Positions 1 through 6,192 of a stretch of 30,340 bases of DNA are shown here, piece by piece. The notes under the pieces are model-generated. The model did no database searches. It had not been told where the DNA came from and was given only the letters and a program-made list of their open reading frames with translations. The DNA comes from a virus: positions 1 through 30,340 of the IMG/VR virus record IMGVR_UViG_3300030101_002473; one strand, written 5' to 3'. Position 1 is the stretch's first letter. Each line of letters opens with the position of its first letter. The position numbers and the translations under genes were made by a program.

Positions 1-98
1 TATTGTAATATCACTTATTTTTTATTTCTGTTCTACTTTTTTTTATTTTCTTATCTAGTGCTTGTTTTACTTTTTTGTTCATTTTGTTATACCTACTA
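1..98. repeat. 98-bp direct terminal repeat, left copy
   Basis: Bases 1-98 are identical to 30242-30339. The copies diverge at the next base (A at 99, G at 30340, the last base). This is what an assembler leaves when it cuts open a circular or terminally redundant genome; a true short terminal repeat of the virion DNA is also possible. The repeat holds the stop codon of the 96-710 gene and a 23-codon mini-ORF. Confidence 0.95.
11..82 (-). CDS. Possible 23-aa lysine-rich peptide
   Basis: A 23-codon ORF with ATG at 80-82 and TGA at 11-13 lies 13 bases downstream of the stop of the 96-710 gene. Because it is inside the terminal repeat, the same ORF appears again at 30252-30323; on the circular genome it is one locus, between the tail gene ending at 96 and the one starting at 30219. 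The peptide is very basic, with many Lys. It could be translated because it follows the upstream gene closely, but it may equally be an AT-rich spacer that happens to be open. No function can be assigned. Confidence 0.25.
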   Translation of the reverse strand: MNKKVKQALDKKIKKSRTEIKNK

Positions 99-710
99 AA
101 AATCCTCACCGTCCTGAACAACAGGAAAGCCTCCTAATTGTGATGATACTGTTGCATCGCTCATTGTTGCACCTGTAGTTATAGTGTTTACTTTGAAATT
201 ATCCCAAAAGCATACGCTATAATCATGTGCCATAGTAATAGAAAACTGCATGTTCCAACCTGATACATTGTCTGTAAATTTTTCTGTAAATGGCTCTAGT
301 GTAAACTCAGTAGATATTTCATTAGTATAGTCATAGAAAGCGTTAGTATTTGTAAAATTTCTAGGTGTGTTTGCTTGACCTGAAAACTGTTCATTAAGAC
401 CTCCTCTTTTGAAATAGCTTATTATATCTAGTAATGCTGAGCACGTTTGGCTTAATACTCGTTTTTCCTGTACACCCTCTCCTGGCTCTACTAGGTCCAT
501 ACACATCACGTTAAAGTTATATTGTACTTGTTTATCTAGTGCTTGTACGCTTGTAGGCACTACCATTGCTAGAGGATAAACTACATTGCCTGCAGGTGAT
601 ATCTCCCATGCATCTCCATGAGTTGCTGTATTAATCCAAGGATGTTGCTGACAAACTGATACTAGTGTATCTAGTACGTTGTTAAATGTTTTGATTTGAT
701 TAATTGCCAT
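96..710 (-). CDS. Probable tail completion/terminator-like protein (204 aa)
   Basis: The 204-aa protein starts one base after the frameshifted chaperone ORF ends (TAA 712-714, ATG 708-710), so the two are probably translationally coupled. The N-terminal half (a helix, then HP-W, GDAWEI, GNVVYPLA) and a late GWNMQF segment resemble proteins of Bacteroidota siphophages that sit beside neck and tail-completion genes. This comparison is from memory, not from a search. Its position between the chaperone-like gene and, across the ends, the gp10-like gene at 29204 supports a tail terminator or completion role acting during virion assembly. No catalytic motif or membrane segment is visible. A minor structural protein of another kind is the main alternative. 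Confidence 0.55.
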   Translation of the reverse strand: MAINQIKTFNNVLDTLVSVCQQHPWINTATHGDAWEISPAGNVVYPLAMVVPTSVQALDKQVQYNFNVMCMDLVEPGEGVQEKRVLSQTCSALLDIISYFKRGGLNEQFSGQANTPRNFTNTNAFYDYTNEISTEFTLEPFTEKFTDNVSGWNMQFSITMAHDYSVCFWDNFKVNTITTGATMSDATVSSQLGGFPVVQDGEDF

Positions 711-711
711 A

Positions 712-993
712 TTAATTACCTTTATATTTCTCTATTCGTTCCTGTTCCTTTCTAACCTCAGAAGATAGCGAAAGCCAATTGAACACTTCATTAACAGGCC
801 TCTTAGTAACTGCATCTAGTTTTAATATATCTTCATTACATAAATTATACATAACTAGAAACCAACCATATTTGCCTGCTAAGGTGCTTTTGCTGTTTTG
901 CTCTTCTCTCTCTGTTCCGTAGAGCTCCTCTTCTTTTTCTGCATCTCCAAAGAGTATAGCGTAGTCTCTATGTGTTTGCTTGCGATAGTGTAA
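712..993 (-). CDS. -1 frame extension of the tail-chaperone-like protein
   Basis: This open stretch has no start of its own. It runs in the -1 frame from the T9 slip site to a TAA at 712-714, adding 93 residues to residues 1-179 of the 879-1529 frame for a 272-aa product. The -1 frame reads like a conserved protein: FFLHYRKQTHRDYAILFGD, then an acidic stretch, then KYGWFLVMYNL and DILKLDAVT, a pattern familiar from Bacteroidota phage tail genes. The zero frame after the slip gives only a low-complexity basic tail. The extension fills the whole apparent gap to the next gene, leaving one base. It is either a programmed frameshift product, as with lambda G/GT, or the normal gene 3' end displaced by a homopolymer length error. 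Confidence 0.8.
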   Translation of the reverse strand, partial: LHYRKQTHRDYAILFGDAEKEEELYGTEREEQNSKSTLAGKYGWFLVMYNLCNEDILKLDAVTKRPVNEVFNWLSLSSEVRKEQERIEKYKGN

Positions 994-1529
994 AAAAAAA
1001 CCATAGCACCGTAAACACTATCAACGCTCATACTCCTACTAAACACCTTTGCTCTCTCTACTCTACTACTAGCCTCATACTCAGCTATATTATACCTCTC
1101 TCCTTTGCGCTTTAATACAGGTCTATACAGGACCGTTAATATGTCAATCAAATTAGCGTATCCTGATTGTAGCCATGTATCAATATCTACAAACTCACCA
1201 AACGTTAAATCATTCATATCAGGTATAAAACCATACTCAACACCCTCTATCTCTATAACCCTCCTAAAGGTCTTGCTAGGTAGTTTAGCTGTTAGTTGTC
1301 CTAGCTTCTTATACACCTTATTAAGATTGGCTACAGATGCTTTACTAAGTAGGCTTAATTCGCAGCCTGTTAGTATTGATATTGTTCTAATCTTTGTATC
1401 AAGCTCATTCTTTTCATTATCTATTAGCATCATTAATTCTTGATATTGCTTAATAGAAACTTCACTCCACGATAAAGGCAAGTGATATGATTGTTTCTTT
1501 CCTCCTTGATTGATTTCTAGCTTAGTCAT
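879..1529 (-). CDS. Tail assembly chaperone-like protein, zero-frame product (216 aa)
   Basis: This is the first gene after the large terminase. The N-terminal about 175 residues are a mostly helical domain (IKQYQELMML, KIRTISILTGC, LTFGEFVDIDTW) like proteins found upstream of tail genes in Bacteroidota phages. At residues 177-179 (Val-Phe-Phe) the mRNA carries nine U. Staying in frame adds a 37-residue basic tail; slipping -1 gives a 272-aa product. A short form and a frameshifted long form is the hallmark of siphophage tail assembly chaperones, which load the tape measure. Unusually, the tape measure here lies about 7 kb downstream across the genome ends rather than next door. The ATG follows an A-rich leader without a Shine-Dalgarno sequence. 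Confidence 0.7.
   Translation of the reverse strand: MTKLEINQGGKKQSYHLPLSWSEVSIKQYQELMMLIDNEKNELDTKIRTISILTGCELSLLSKASVANLNKVYKKLGQLTAKLPSKTFRRVIEIEGVEYGFIPDMNDLTFGEFVDIDTWLQSGYANLIDILTVLYRPVLKRKGERYNIAEYEASSRVERAKVFSRSMSVDSVYGAMVFFYTIASKHIETTLYSLEMQKKKRSSTEQREKSKTAKAP
992..1000 (-). other. T9 slippery site for -1 frameshift
   Basis: Nine consecutive A on the plus strand give GTT TTT TTT TAC in the gene frame. The heptamer T TTT TTT allows both tRNAs to re-pair after a -1 shift. Just after it the two frames diverge, with the -1 frame giving the conserved-looking protein. Transcriptional slippage on U9 is an equally good mechanism. Confidence 0.65.
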
Positions 1530-1534
1530 TTATT

Positions 1535-1543
1535 GTAAATATA
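1535..1543 (-). promoter_or_regulatory. TATATTTAC motif upstream of chaperone gene
   Basis: The minus strand reads TATATTTAC five bases before the ATG at 1529. The same nine bases occur in the leaders of the SSB-like gene (6159-6167) and the scaffold gene (21842-21850). It resembles the host -7 box TAnnTTTG with the last G changed. No convincing -33 element is present at this copy. Confidence 0.25.
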
Positions 1544-1547
1544 AAAA

Positions 1548-1577
1548 TTTGTCATTTAGTTTTTTTTTGTATCTTTG
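1548..1577 (+). promoter_or_regulatory. Bacteroidota-type promoter on the plus strand
   Basis: TTTG (1548-1551), an 18-base spacer and TATCTTTG (1570-1577) match the Bacteroidota consensus TTTG...TAnnTTTG, with a perfect -7 box. It points opposite to every gene and would start a transcript near 1582-1585, just ahead of a stable hairpin followed by a T-run. Confidence 0.5.
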
Positions 1578-1582
1578 TGCAT

Positions 1583-1666
1583 GTGTTATTCATGAAAGGC
1601 GAGTACGGTCCGATTATATTCTGATTTTGTCGTCGTTATGCACGAGGACCTGCTCGACCTTTTTTT
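1583..1666 (+). ncRNA. Candidate plus-strand structured small RNA (~85 nt)
   Basis: A GC-richer island in an AT-rich intergenic gap, immediately downstream of a plus-strand promoter. AGG (1597-1599), CGAG (1600-1603), T-A, and GGTCC (1607-1611) pair with GGACC (1646-1650), TG, CTCG (1653-1656) and CCT (1658-1660), giving about 14 base pairs with two single-base bulges, directly followed by seven T (1660-1666) as in a Rho-independent terminator. GAAAGGC (1594-1600) can alternatively pair with GCCTTTC (1669-1675), and GTGCAT (1577-1582) with ATGCAC (1638-1643). No ORF or tRNA fits. The T-run works only for plus-strand transcription. A bare terminator or antisense leader regulator is the alternative. 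Confidence 0.45.
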
Positions 1667-1674
1667 AGGCCTTT

Positions 1675-1771
1675 CAATACTAGCAAAAATAACTTCGTAA
1701 CATTTTAATGTTGTCATATAGCAGACATACAAAAGTTGCTTAAAACGTACGAAAATACGTTTAAATCGTAT
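1675..1771 (+). repeat. 97-bp intergenic repeat, copy A
   Basis: Aligned without gaps to 12964-13060, 71 of 97 bases match by my hand count. Shared blocks include CAATACTAG, TAACTTCG, TAGCAGA, GCTTAAAACG and TTAAATCGTAT. Inside, AAACGTA (1743-1749) and TACGTTT (1756-1762) form a 7-bp hairpin; copy B has a hairpin at the same place with different bases. It lies between the large terminase stop and the chaperone gene. Confidence 0.75.
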
Positions 1772-1784
1772 ATGTGCATTTTGG

Positions 1785-3098
1785 TCAATATACATAGTAT
1801 TTGCCTGTATTAGCATTAATCTCATAGTACATGCGCATCATCATAGCATCTGCATAATCAGGTGAACGGCCTATCAAGTCCTTTACCTTATCTTTACCTA
1901 GTATTGATAACTTGCTATCTTTGTCTATGTTAATACGTCTTACTTGCTCTAGCTCTTGTATTAGATGTTCCTTGAATTTAATATCATTAGTACTAACACC
2001 TATCTGTCCTTTATTAATCATGTCTGCTAGCTTATAGTAGCATTGTGTTTTTAAGTTCTGATAGTTTTCGTTATACAGGGCCTTACTATTATTAACAAAG
2101 CCTTTACATCTAAGTATATCTTTACAACCACCTCCTACGCCATCCTCATCTACTATTATATTACTAAGAGGCACAGCCTCTCTGTTCTGTATCTCTCTAA
2201 TCCTATCAGCTACCTCAACCATACTACTAGTTTCTAGTACAACAATCTGTGATGCCTGCAAGCCGTTCCAATACATGATACATGTCTTATCTTTACCGTA
2301 TCTAGCAATATCTGCTGTGATGTATTTATCCCCTGTAGGTACTACTGAGCTGAACATGTTAATGATACTATCATACATAATGAGTTGGTCTTGGCTATCG
2401 TCATATTCCCAATCACCTCTAAGCAATCTAGCCTTACTAATCTCATCTAAATTACCTAGCTGTTCCTTGTAATGCTTACTGATATGTATATTATCGTCTA
2501 CTAATGCCTGTATAAATTTTCTATACACAGGTAATGTATTATCTCTACTAGGCTTGTAGTAATTGTGATATACCCACCCTTTACTAGGGTTACATGTCAT
2601 TACTAGTTTAGGTATTAGTCCGAATGTATCTAACTTATATCTAAGCCTACTAGATACAATCTGTTTCGCTTTCTCTGTAATCTGATTACACTCATCTATG
2701 CAGGCAAATGTTAATTCAAGTGAACCTAAGCTATCAAAATTAGCATCACTAGGATACATGAATAAATCTTTTAGTATTATCTCAGAGTTGTTGTAGAATG
2801 TGATTACGTTGCTTTGTGCATTGTACTTGAAGTGCTGATTAGCTTTAATATTCCACTGTGAACAGATGTCAAAGAATGTATTTAAAGTAGTTTTTTTGAG
2901 CGTATCGAGCTTACTCCTACCTATCATGCCTCTTACACCTGGATAGCGCAAACAGGTTATTATTGCATAGCTACAGAGCAAAAAGCTCTTACCTCCTCCT
3001 GCTGCACCTCCGTATAACAGCTCAGTAGTAGTGTTATCTAGCAAGTAACGCATAGCTTGCTTTTGCTTTGCTATTAGCTCAGGAGATATAAGTATCAT
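1785..3098 (-). CDS. terL: Terminase large subunit
   Basis: Packaging motor ATPase and headful or site-specific nuclease, 437 aa, full length. Walker A GGAAGGGKS lies at residues 30-38 and Walker B FACIDE at 131-136 with catalytic Glu136. A coupling-type TCNPS motif lies near 168-172. The C-terminal RNase H-like nuclease has its acidic residues at Asp263 (TADIARYG), Asp317 (IVDEDG) and Asp414/Asp417 (SPDYAD). The start overlaps the small subunit stop as TAATG, so the pair is translationally coupled. The enzyme docks on the portal encoded at 15580-17664, which is unusually distant. Downstream lie repeat A and the plus-strand RNA candidate rather than the portal gene. Confidence 0.97.
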   Translation of the reverse strand: MILISPELIAKQKQAMRYLLDNTTTELLYGGAAGGGKSFLLCSYAIITCLRYPGVRGMIGRSKLDTLKKTTLNTFFDICSQWNIKANQHFKYNAQSNVITFYNNSEIILKDLFMYPSDANFDSLGSLELTFACIDECNQITEKAKQIVSSRLRYKLDTFGLIPKLVMTCNPSKGWVYHNYYKPSRDNTLPVYRKFIQALVDDNIHISKHYKEQLGNLDEISKARLLRGDWEYDDSQDQLIMYDSIINMFSSVVPTGDKYITADIARYGKDKTCIMYWNGLQASQIVVLETSSMVEVADRIREIQNREAVPLSNIIVDEDGVGGGCKDILRCKGFVNNSKALYNENYQNLKTQCYYKLADMINKGQIGVSTNDIKFKEHLIQELEQVRRINIDKDSKLSILGKDKVKDLIGRSPDYADAMMMRMYYEINANTGKYYVY

Positions 3099-3451
3099 TA
3101 CATGTCTTTACTATCTAAATCTATATTAATTCTAATAGGCTCACCGTCGCTAGTATGGTCGAGCTCTTGCCTTTCAACAAAGCCTCTGCTCTTGCCTTTA
3201 GTCTTTAGATAGAATATAGTAGCGCTTGTATTACCGTCTTTTATCTGTGAAAATAGTTGGCTTTCTGCAAAATCTAAAGCAACATCTGCTATATCTTTCA
3301 CCTTACTAGCAAACTCTTCATCTTCCTTTAGCCAATAGTAGAATTGTGTTCTGCCTACATTCGCTATCTTACATGCAGTAGTAACTACGCCTAGTGATTT
3401 CTCTAATGCTTCTAATACTCTCTTTTTACTATGTTCGGTTTTGTTCGTCAT
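3098..3451 (-). CDS. terS: Terminase small subunit
   Basis: The 117-aa protein has an N-terminal helix-turn-helix (residues about 10-42, with VTTACKIANVGRTQFYYWLKEDEEF) followed by a helical oligomerisation region and ATIFYLKTKGKSRGF, the usual organisation of phBC6A51-type small terminases. It recognises the packaging site and recruits the large subunit, with which it shares a TAATG junction. It begins one base after the dioxygenase gene ends. The hydrophilic C-terminal tail probably contacts the large subunit. Its identity is strongly supported by sequence pattern and by position. Confidence 0.92.
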   Translation of the reverse strand: MTNKTEHSKKRVLEALEKSLGVVTTACKIANVGRTQFYYWLKEDEEFASKVKDIADVALDFAESQLFSQIKDGNTSATIFYLKTKGKSRGFVERQELDHTSDGEPIRINIDLDSKDM

Positions 3452-3452
3452 G

Positions 3453-4205
3453 TTAATGAAATTTCTTAAATGATGCTAGAGGATAAAATACTAAGCTATT
3501 CCTGTAACCATTTGCCTTTAGAGGCGTTATAGGTGTAACTCCGTGTACATTACGCCAAGCAGGATATACTAGCATACTATTATCAGTTCCATCCATAGTA
3601 GCGTTATAATCAGGCACATGTAAATCACCTCCTTTAGCTTCATATTTTTTGTTGATGATTACATTAACACATCCTGGTATATTTGCTGTATCTCTATGAA
3701 AAGGAGCAGAGATATTATAGTTATTAATGCTGCTAGTAAAGCATTTTCCAAATCTGTATTTCTTCGGTACATATTCCTCTATTAATTTTACTTGTTGTTT
3801 GTATTGTTCTGGTATTATTTGTTCTAGTAGTTTCTCAGCCTCTCTACATGATGCAAGCATGGCTTTAATAAACGTTCTAGCTGATTTCGTTCCATGTACA
3901 CTAGATATACTAGGATACGGTCTCCTTAGATGAGGTTTAGGAGGTACGCTGCCTATAATAGTAGAGTACTGTTGTACTCCTGAGGCTCTTACCATGGTAC
4001 TCTTAGGTACTCTCTTACTTCTAAACTCATTATTAGCTATCTCTATGAATTGCTTTAGCTTACCATCTATTTGCTTGATAAAAAAGCCTATTGGCTTACC
4101 CTCAAATGTAAATAAAGTATCTTCTAGTATGTTAGGCTCTTTGTATTCGCATTGGTCGCCTACTTTTACATTATGTTTTACCTGTACTAATTCTAGTTCT
4201 TTCAT
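3453..4205 (-). CDS. TET/JBP-like 2OG-Fe(II) dioxygenase, predicted DNA base oxidase
   Basis: In this 250-aa protein the C-terminal half has the double-stranded beta-helix signature of 2-oxoglutarate/Fe(II) oxygenases: His170 and Asp172 (FHRD) as metal ligands, GGDLHVPDY at 192-200, His221 (NVHGV) as third ligand and Arg235 (YRNSLVFY) to bind 2-oxoglutarate. The spacing and the GGxLxxPxY segment resemble the TET/JBP branch, which hydroxylates 5-methylcytosine or thymine in DNA. The N-terminal about 140 residues are unassigned and include a basic patch (RSKRVPKST). The start overlaps the ParB-like gene's stop by four bases. No DNA methyltransferase, glycosyltransferase or nucleotide-modifying gene was recognised, so if it acts on DNA, thymine or host-made 5mC are the candidate substrates. 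Oxidation of a protein or small molecule is the alternative. Confidence 0.72.
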   Translation of the reverse strand: MKELELVQVKHNVKVGDQCEYKEPNILEDTLFTFEGKPIGFFIKQIDGKLKQFIEIANNEFRSKRVPKSTMVRASGVQQYSTIIGSVPPKPHLRRPYPSISSVHGTKSARTFIKAMLASCREAEKLLEQIIPEQYKQQVKLIEEYVPKKYRFGKCFTSSINNYNISAPFHRDTANIPGCVNVIINKKYEAKGGDLHVPDYNATMDGTDNSMLVYPAWRNVHGVTPITPLKANGYRNSLVFYPLASFKKFH

Positions 4206-4789
4206 AATTTACTATTTTCTTTGTGTAACATATCTAGTATCATGCCTCCTACGTATATATCCTTATCTGTTAAGCTCTTGTATAAGTCCTTTGCTTTTTC
4301 ATAATCCTCAGCCTCAAAAGGTATCTGCAAAGCTCTCCTCACATCACTTTCCATATCATCTAGCTCACTAGAGAAATCTTCATCATCTAGTGCTGAGTAA
4401 TCAGGCGTATCCTCTTTACTAAAGAATTCAACTTCTTCAAATCCCCATTCTAGCAAGTCAGTTTCATCAAAGTAGTTAGCAAGCGCCTCCATATCAAACT
4501 TACCACCTGATTTATTAAGCCTTATATTGAGCTCTTTTTCTTTATCTAGTGTTAAATCTACATATACGACAGGTACTTTTTCCATTTCTAGGCTTTCTGC
4601 TACTCTTAGGCGCTGATGACCACCTACGACAATATTTTGCCTCTCAGCGTTTTTATTGACGATTATAGGCTCAACCATACCAAAGCGCTTAAAACTCGCT
4701 CTGAGGTCCTCAAATTGCTTTTTGGAGAGTGTTCTGGGGTTATATTCAGCAGGTATAAGCTCGCTGATTTTTTTCATTACAGTTTTCAT
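4202..4789 (-). CDS. ParB/Srx-superfamily N-terminal domain protein
   Basis: The 195-aa protein opens with the ParB-N fold as found ahead of phage DNA methylases: EYNPR (15-19), GMVEPIIVNK (37-46), VVGGHQRL (54-61), VPVVYVDL (72-79) and LNKSGGKFD (91-99). In those fusions the domain is followed by a methyltransferase; here the protein instead ends in an acidic linker and a short helical tail, with no methylase motif and no ParB DNA-binding helix-turn-helix. It starts as an ATGA overlap with the 4786-4944 gene and overlaps the dioxygenase start, so the three are co-translated. Known functions of such domains are nuclease or CTP/ATP binding; which applies here cannot be read from the sequence. 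Confidence 0.85.
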   Translation of the reverse strand: MKTVMKKISELIPAEYNPRTLSKKQFEDLRASFKRFGMVEPIIVNKNAERQNIVVGGHQRLRVAESLEMEKVPVVYVDLTLDKEKELNIRLNKSGGKFDMEALANYFDETDLLEWGFEEVEFFSKEDTPDYSALDDEDFSSELDDMESDVRRALQIPFEAEDYEKAKDLYKSLTDKDIYVGGMILDMLHKENSKL

Positions 4790-4944
4790 GATTTTTTATT
4801 ATTTTGATTAATATTCTTAGGTGTGCCTTTCATGTATTCTTTAATTATCTTGTTTACTAGCATCAATCGCTCCCTGTATTGTTGATAGGTTTCGTCCTTA
4901 GCTCTTTTATTACTAATGTTAATCTTGTTAAATACTGAGCTCAT
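4786..4944 (-). CDS. Small hypothetical protein (52 aa)
   Basis: ATG at 4942-4944, TGA at 4786-4788. It overlaps the stop of the preceding 73-aa gene by 17 bases and ends in an ATGA junction with the ParB-like gene, exactly the packing seen throughout this operon; that packing is the main reason to believe it. The product is hydrophilic and strongly charged, with KRAKDETYQQYRERL suggesting a helix, and an Asn/Lys-rich end. It has no recognisable domain, membrane segment or cysteine motif. Function unknown. Confidence 0.7.
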   Translation of the reverse strand: MSSVFNKINISNKRAKDETYQQYRERLMLVNKIIKEYMKGTPKNINQNNKKS

Positions 4945-5149
4945 AAAGTAATTTTATTTTCTTATGTACAGTAGCTAAGCATTTTCTGCATGATGTATTT
5001 TCTTTGTATCCTGTTTTGTACAGCTTGTTATATAGTGCAATCATTCTAGCAGTAGTAGCAACGCTATCAGCTACGCCTGTTTTTGTTCTATCATAAACAT
5101 ATTCAAGCTCAATCTTATCTTCTTCACTAAGTTTTACACTAGGCAACAT
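4928..5149 (-). CDS. Small hypothetical protein (73 aa)
   Basis: The 73-aa product is helical and ends in a CRKC pair within SCRKCLATVHKKIKLLYEL. The N-terminal half (KLSEEDKIELEYVYDRTKTG and ATTARMIALYNKLY) reads as two helices. It overlaps the zinc-ribbon gene upstream by 11 bases and the 52-aa gene downstream, so it is an interior gene of the operon from sigma-like factor to dioxygenase. I do not recognise the family. The two cysteines are too few for an obvious zinc site. Confidence 0.7.
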   Translation of the reverse strand: MLPSVKLSEEDKIELEYVYDRTKTGVADSVATTARMIALYNKLYKTGYKENTSCRKCLATVHKKIKLLYELSI

Positions 5150-5384
5150 ACCATTTATTTCTAGGACATCTTTCTGACTTCCATGAGGCCTTTTCTCTTA
5201 CAGGACATCCACATTCATTACAATGCTCAAAAGGCGTTGGCGTATCATCTAAGCTATCACAGGTTAAACACTCATGTATCCTCATCTCGTACTGTATTCC
5301 GTATAGTTTTCTAAAGCCATCTATTGTATGCCTAACTACAGCTATAGCAAACGTTATTATTTTTTTTATGCTAATTTTGTTCAT
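5139..5384 (-). CDS. Zinc-ribbon protein (81 aa)
   Basis: After a short N-terminal helical segment with a hydrophobic stretch (IITFAIAVV), the C-terminal half carries CLTC, then CNECGCP, then CP in a pattern expected to bind one or two zinc ions (Cys residues near 39, 42, 55, 58, 60 and 73). Small proteins of this type, ending in KASWKSERCP, are frequent in Bacteroidota phages and are of unknown role. A nucleic-acid-binding adaptor is plausible given its place between a sigma-like factor and a ParB-like protein, but that is inference. It overlaps both neighbours. Confidence 0.75.
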   Translation of the reverse strand: MNKISIKKIITFAIAVVRHTIDGFRKLYGIQYEMRIHECLTCDSLDDTPTPFEHCNECGCPVREKASWKSERCPRNKWYVA

Positions 5385-5910
5385 TTATCCTTTGTATTAT
5401 GTATTTTTTTACTCGTTTTATTGTGTTGAAAATACTAGTACGGCTTATGCCTGTACTCTCTGCTAATCCATGTAGTGTATTTTTGTTATAGTAGTACAGC
5501 TTGAATAGCTCTTTGTCGTACCAATACAGCTCGTCTACTATCTTATCTATTCTTTCTAGTAACTCGTATGTAGATGTAGTCGTGTAGTACATCAAGTCCA
5601 TAACATTAGTAACAGTAGCATTAGCATCTATGTACTCATAGTATTTTTTATATTTATAGTAGTATCTACTGTTTTTTGAATTCAGCATTAAGTTTAGAGC
5701 TCTGATACAGTACCATAATAAGCCTCCACCTTTGTATATCTCGTTTAGCTTATCATAGTCCTTTTCAAAGAGCCATACCATAAGCTCCTGTAAAGCATCG
5801 TCTCCATCTCTCTTATTGCCTGCAATGTTATGAGCAACCTCTCTTAGCCGTTCAATAGATGAAAGGATAGCGTCATGTACATCAGTTTCCTTTTCAGAAA
5901 GGCAAGTCAT
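5371..5910 (-). CDS. Sigma-70-like transcription factor
   Basis: The 179-aa protein resembles small sigma-like proteins of Bacteroidota phages. Residues about 20-75 look like a region 2-type helical domain (GNKRDGDDALQELMVWLFE, then LLWYCIRALNLMLNS), and the C-terminus has a region 4-type helix-turn-helix (TLHGLAESTGISRTSIFNTIKRVKKYI). The Tyr/Lys-rich middle is unusual. It would direct host RNA polymerase to phage promoters, perhaps those with the TATATTTAC variant box. The start lies inside the 3' end of the SSB-like gene (17-base overlap). A DNA-binding regulator without sigma activity is the alternative. Confidence 0.65.
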   Translation of the reverse strand: MTCLSEKETDVHDAILSSIERLREVAHNIAGNKRDGDDALQELMVWLFEKDYDKLNEIYKGGGLLWYCIRALNLMLNSKNSRYYYKYKKYYEYIDANATVTNVMDLMYYTTTSTYELLERIDKIVDELYWYDKELFKLYYYNKNTLHGLAESTGISRTSIFNTIKRVKKYIIQRINEQN

Positions 5911-6121
5911 CTTCTTGCTTGCTTTCTTGCTCAGGTGCTACATAAGGTTTCTGTATTTTAGCTGAGAAATAAGGCCTGTCATCACCTCTTACCCAAAGTG
6001 CAATCTCCTGTAGTGTTCCGTCTGCTAATTTAATCTTTCCTTTGTAATCTGGATAGTTATCAGATGTCTTGTTCTCTACCTTAAAAATAGTACCTGTTCC
6101 AGGTTTTTGCTCGTATGCCAT
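5894..6121 (-). CDS. Single-stranded DNA-binding-like protein (75 aa)
   Basis: The 75-aa protein has a short beta-rich body (GTIFKV, YKGKIKLADG, QEIALWVRG) compatible with a minimal OB-type fold, then a Gln/Glu-rich linker ending in EDDLPF. An acidic tip ending in Pro-Phe is the protein-interaction tail of bacterial SSBs, which recruits replication and repair proteins. It sits directly after the RusA resolvase, DnaB helicase and annealing protein genes, which fits a role in replication. It is much shorter than a canonical SSB (about 110 or more residues before the tail), so the fold assignment is inferred from the tail and context. Confidence 0.65.
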   Translation of the reverse strand: MAYEQKPGTGTIFKVENKTSDNYPDYKGKIKLADGTLQEIALWVRGDDRPYFSAKIQKPYVAPEQESKQEDDLPF

Positions 6122-6158
6122 AATTAAAATTTTCAGTAAACATAACTATAATCTACTA

Positions 6159-6189
6159 GTAAATATAAAAAATAGCAATATGTTTTCAA
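6159..6189 (-). promoter_or_regulatory. Candidate promoter for SSB/sigma/ParB operon
   Basis: In the 71-base gap between the RusA and SSB-like genes the minus strand has TTG (6187-6189), a 19-base spacer and TATATTTA (6160-6167), one base off TAnnTTTG. The gap is one of few in an otherwise overlapping operon. The start codon lies 37 bases further on. Confidence 0.35.
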
Positions 6190-6192
6190 CAA

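Noticed and set aside
992-1000. Treating the T9 frameshift as certain programmed recoding
   Set aside because: A one-base length error in a nine-base homopolymer would give the same picture, so both explanations are kept.
1594-1660. tRNA-like appearance of the 1594-1660 fold
   Set aside because: The outer stem looks like an acceptor stem, but there is no T-loop consensus, no proper anticodon arm and bulges interrupt the helix on either strand.
1586-1825. 79-codon minus-strand ORF overlapping the end of the terminase gene
   Set aside because: It overlaps the 3' end of terL in another frame, and crosses repeat A and the structured plus-strand element; its product is low-complexity and unlike its neighbours.
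4613-4619. CTGATGA on the plus strand inside the ParB-like gene
   Set aside because: No hammerhead stems or GAAA follow.
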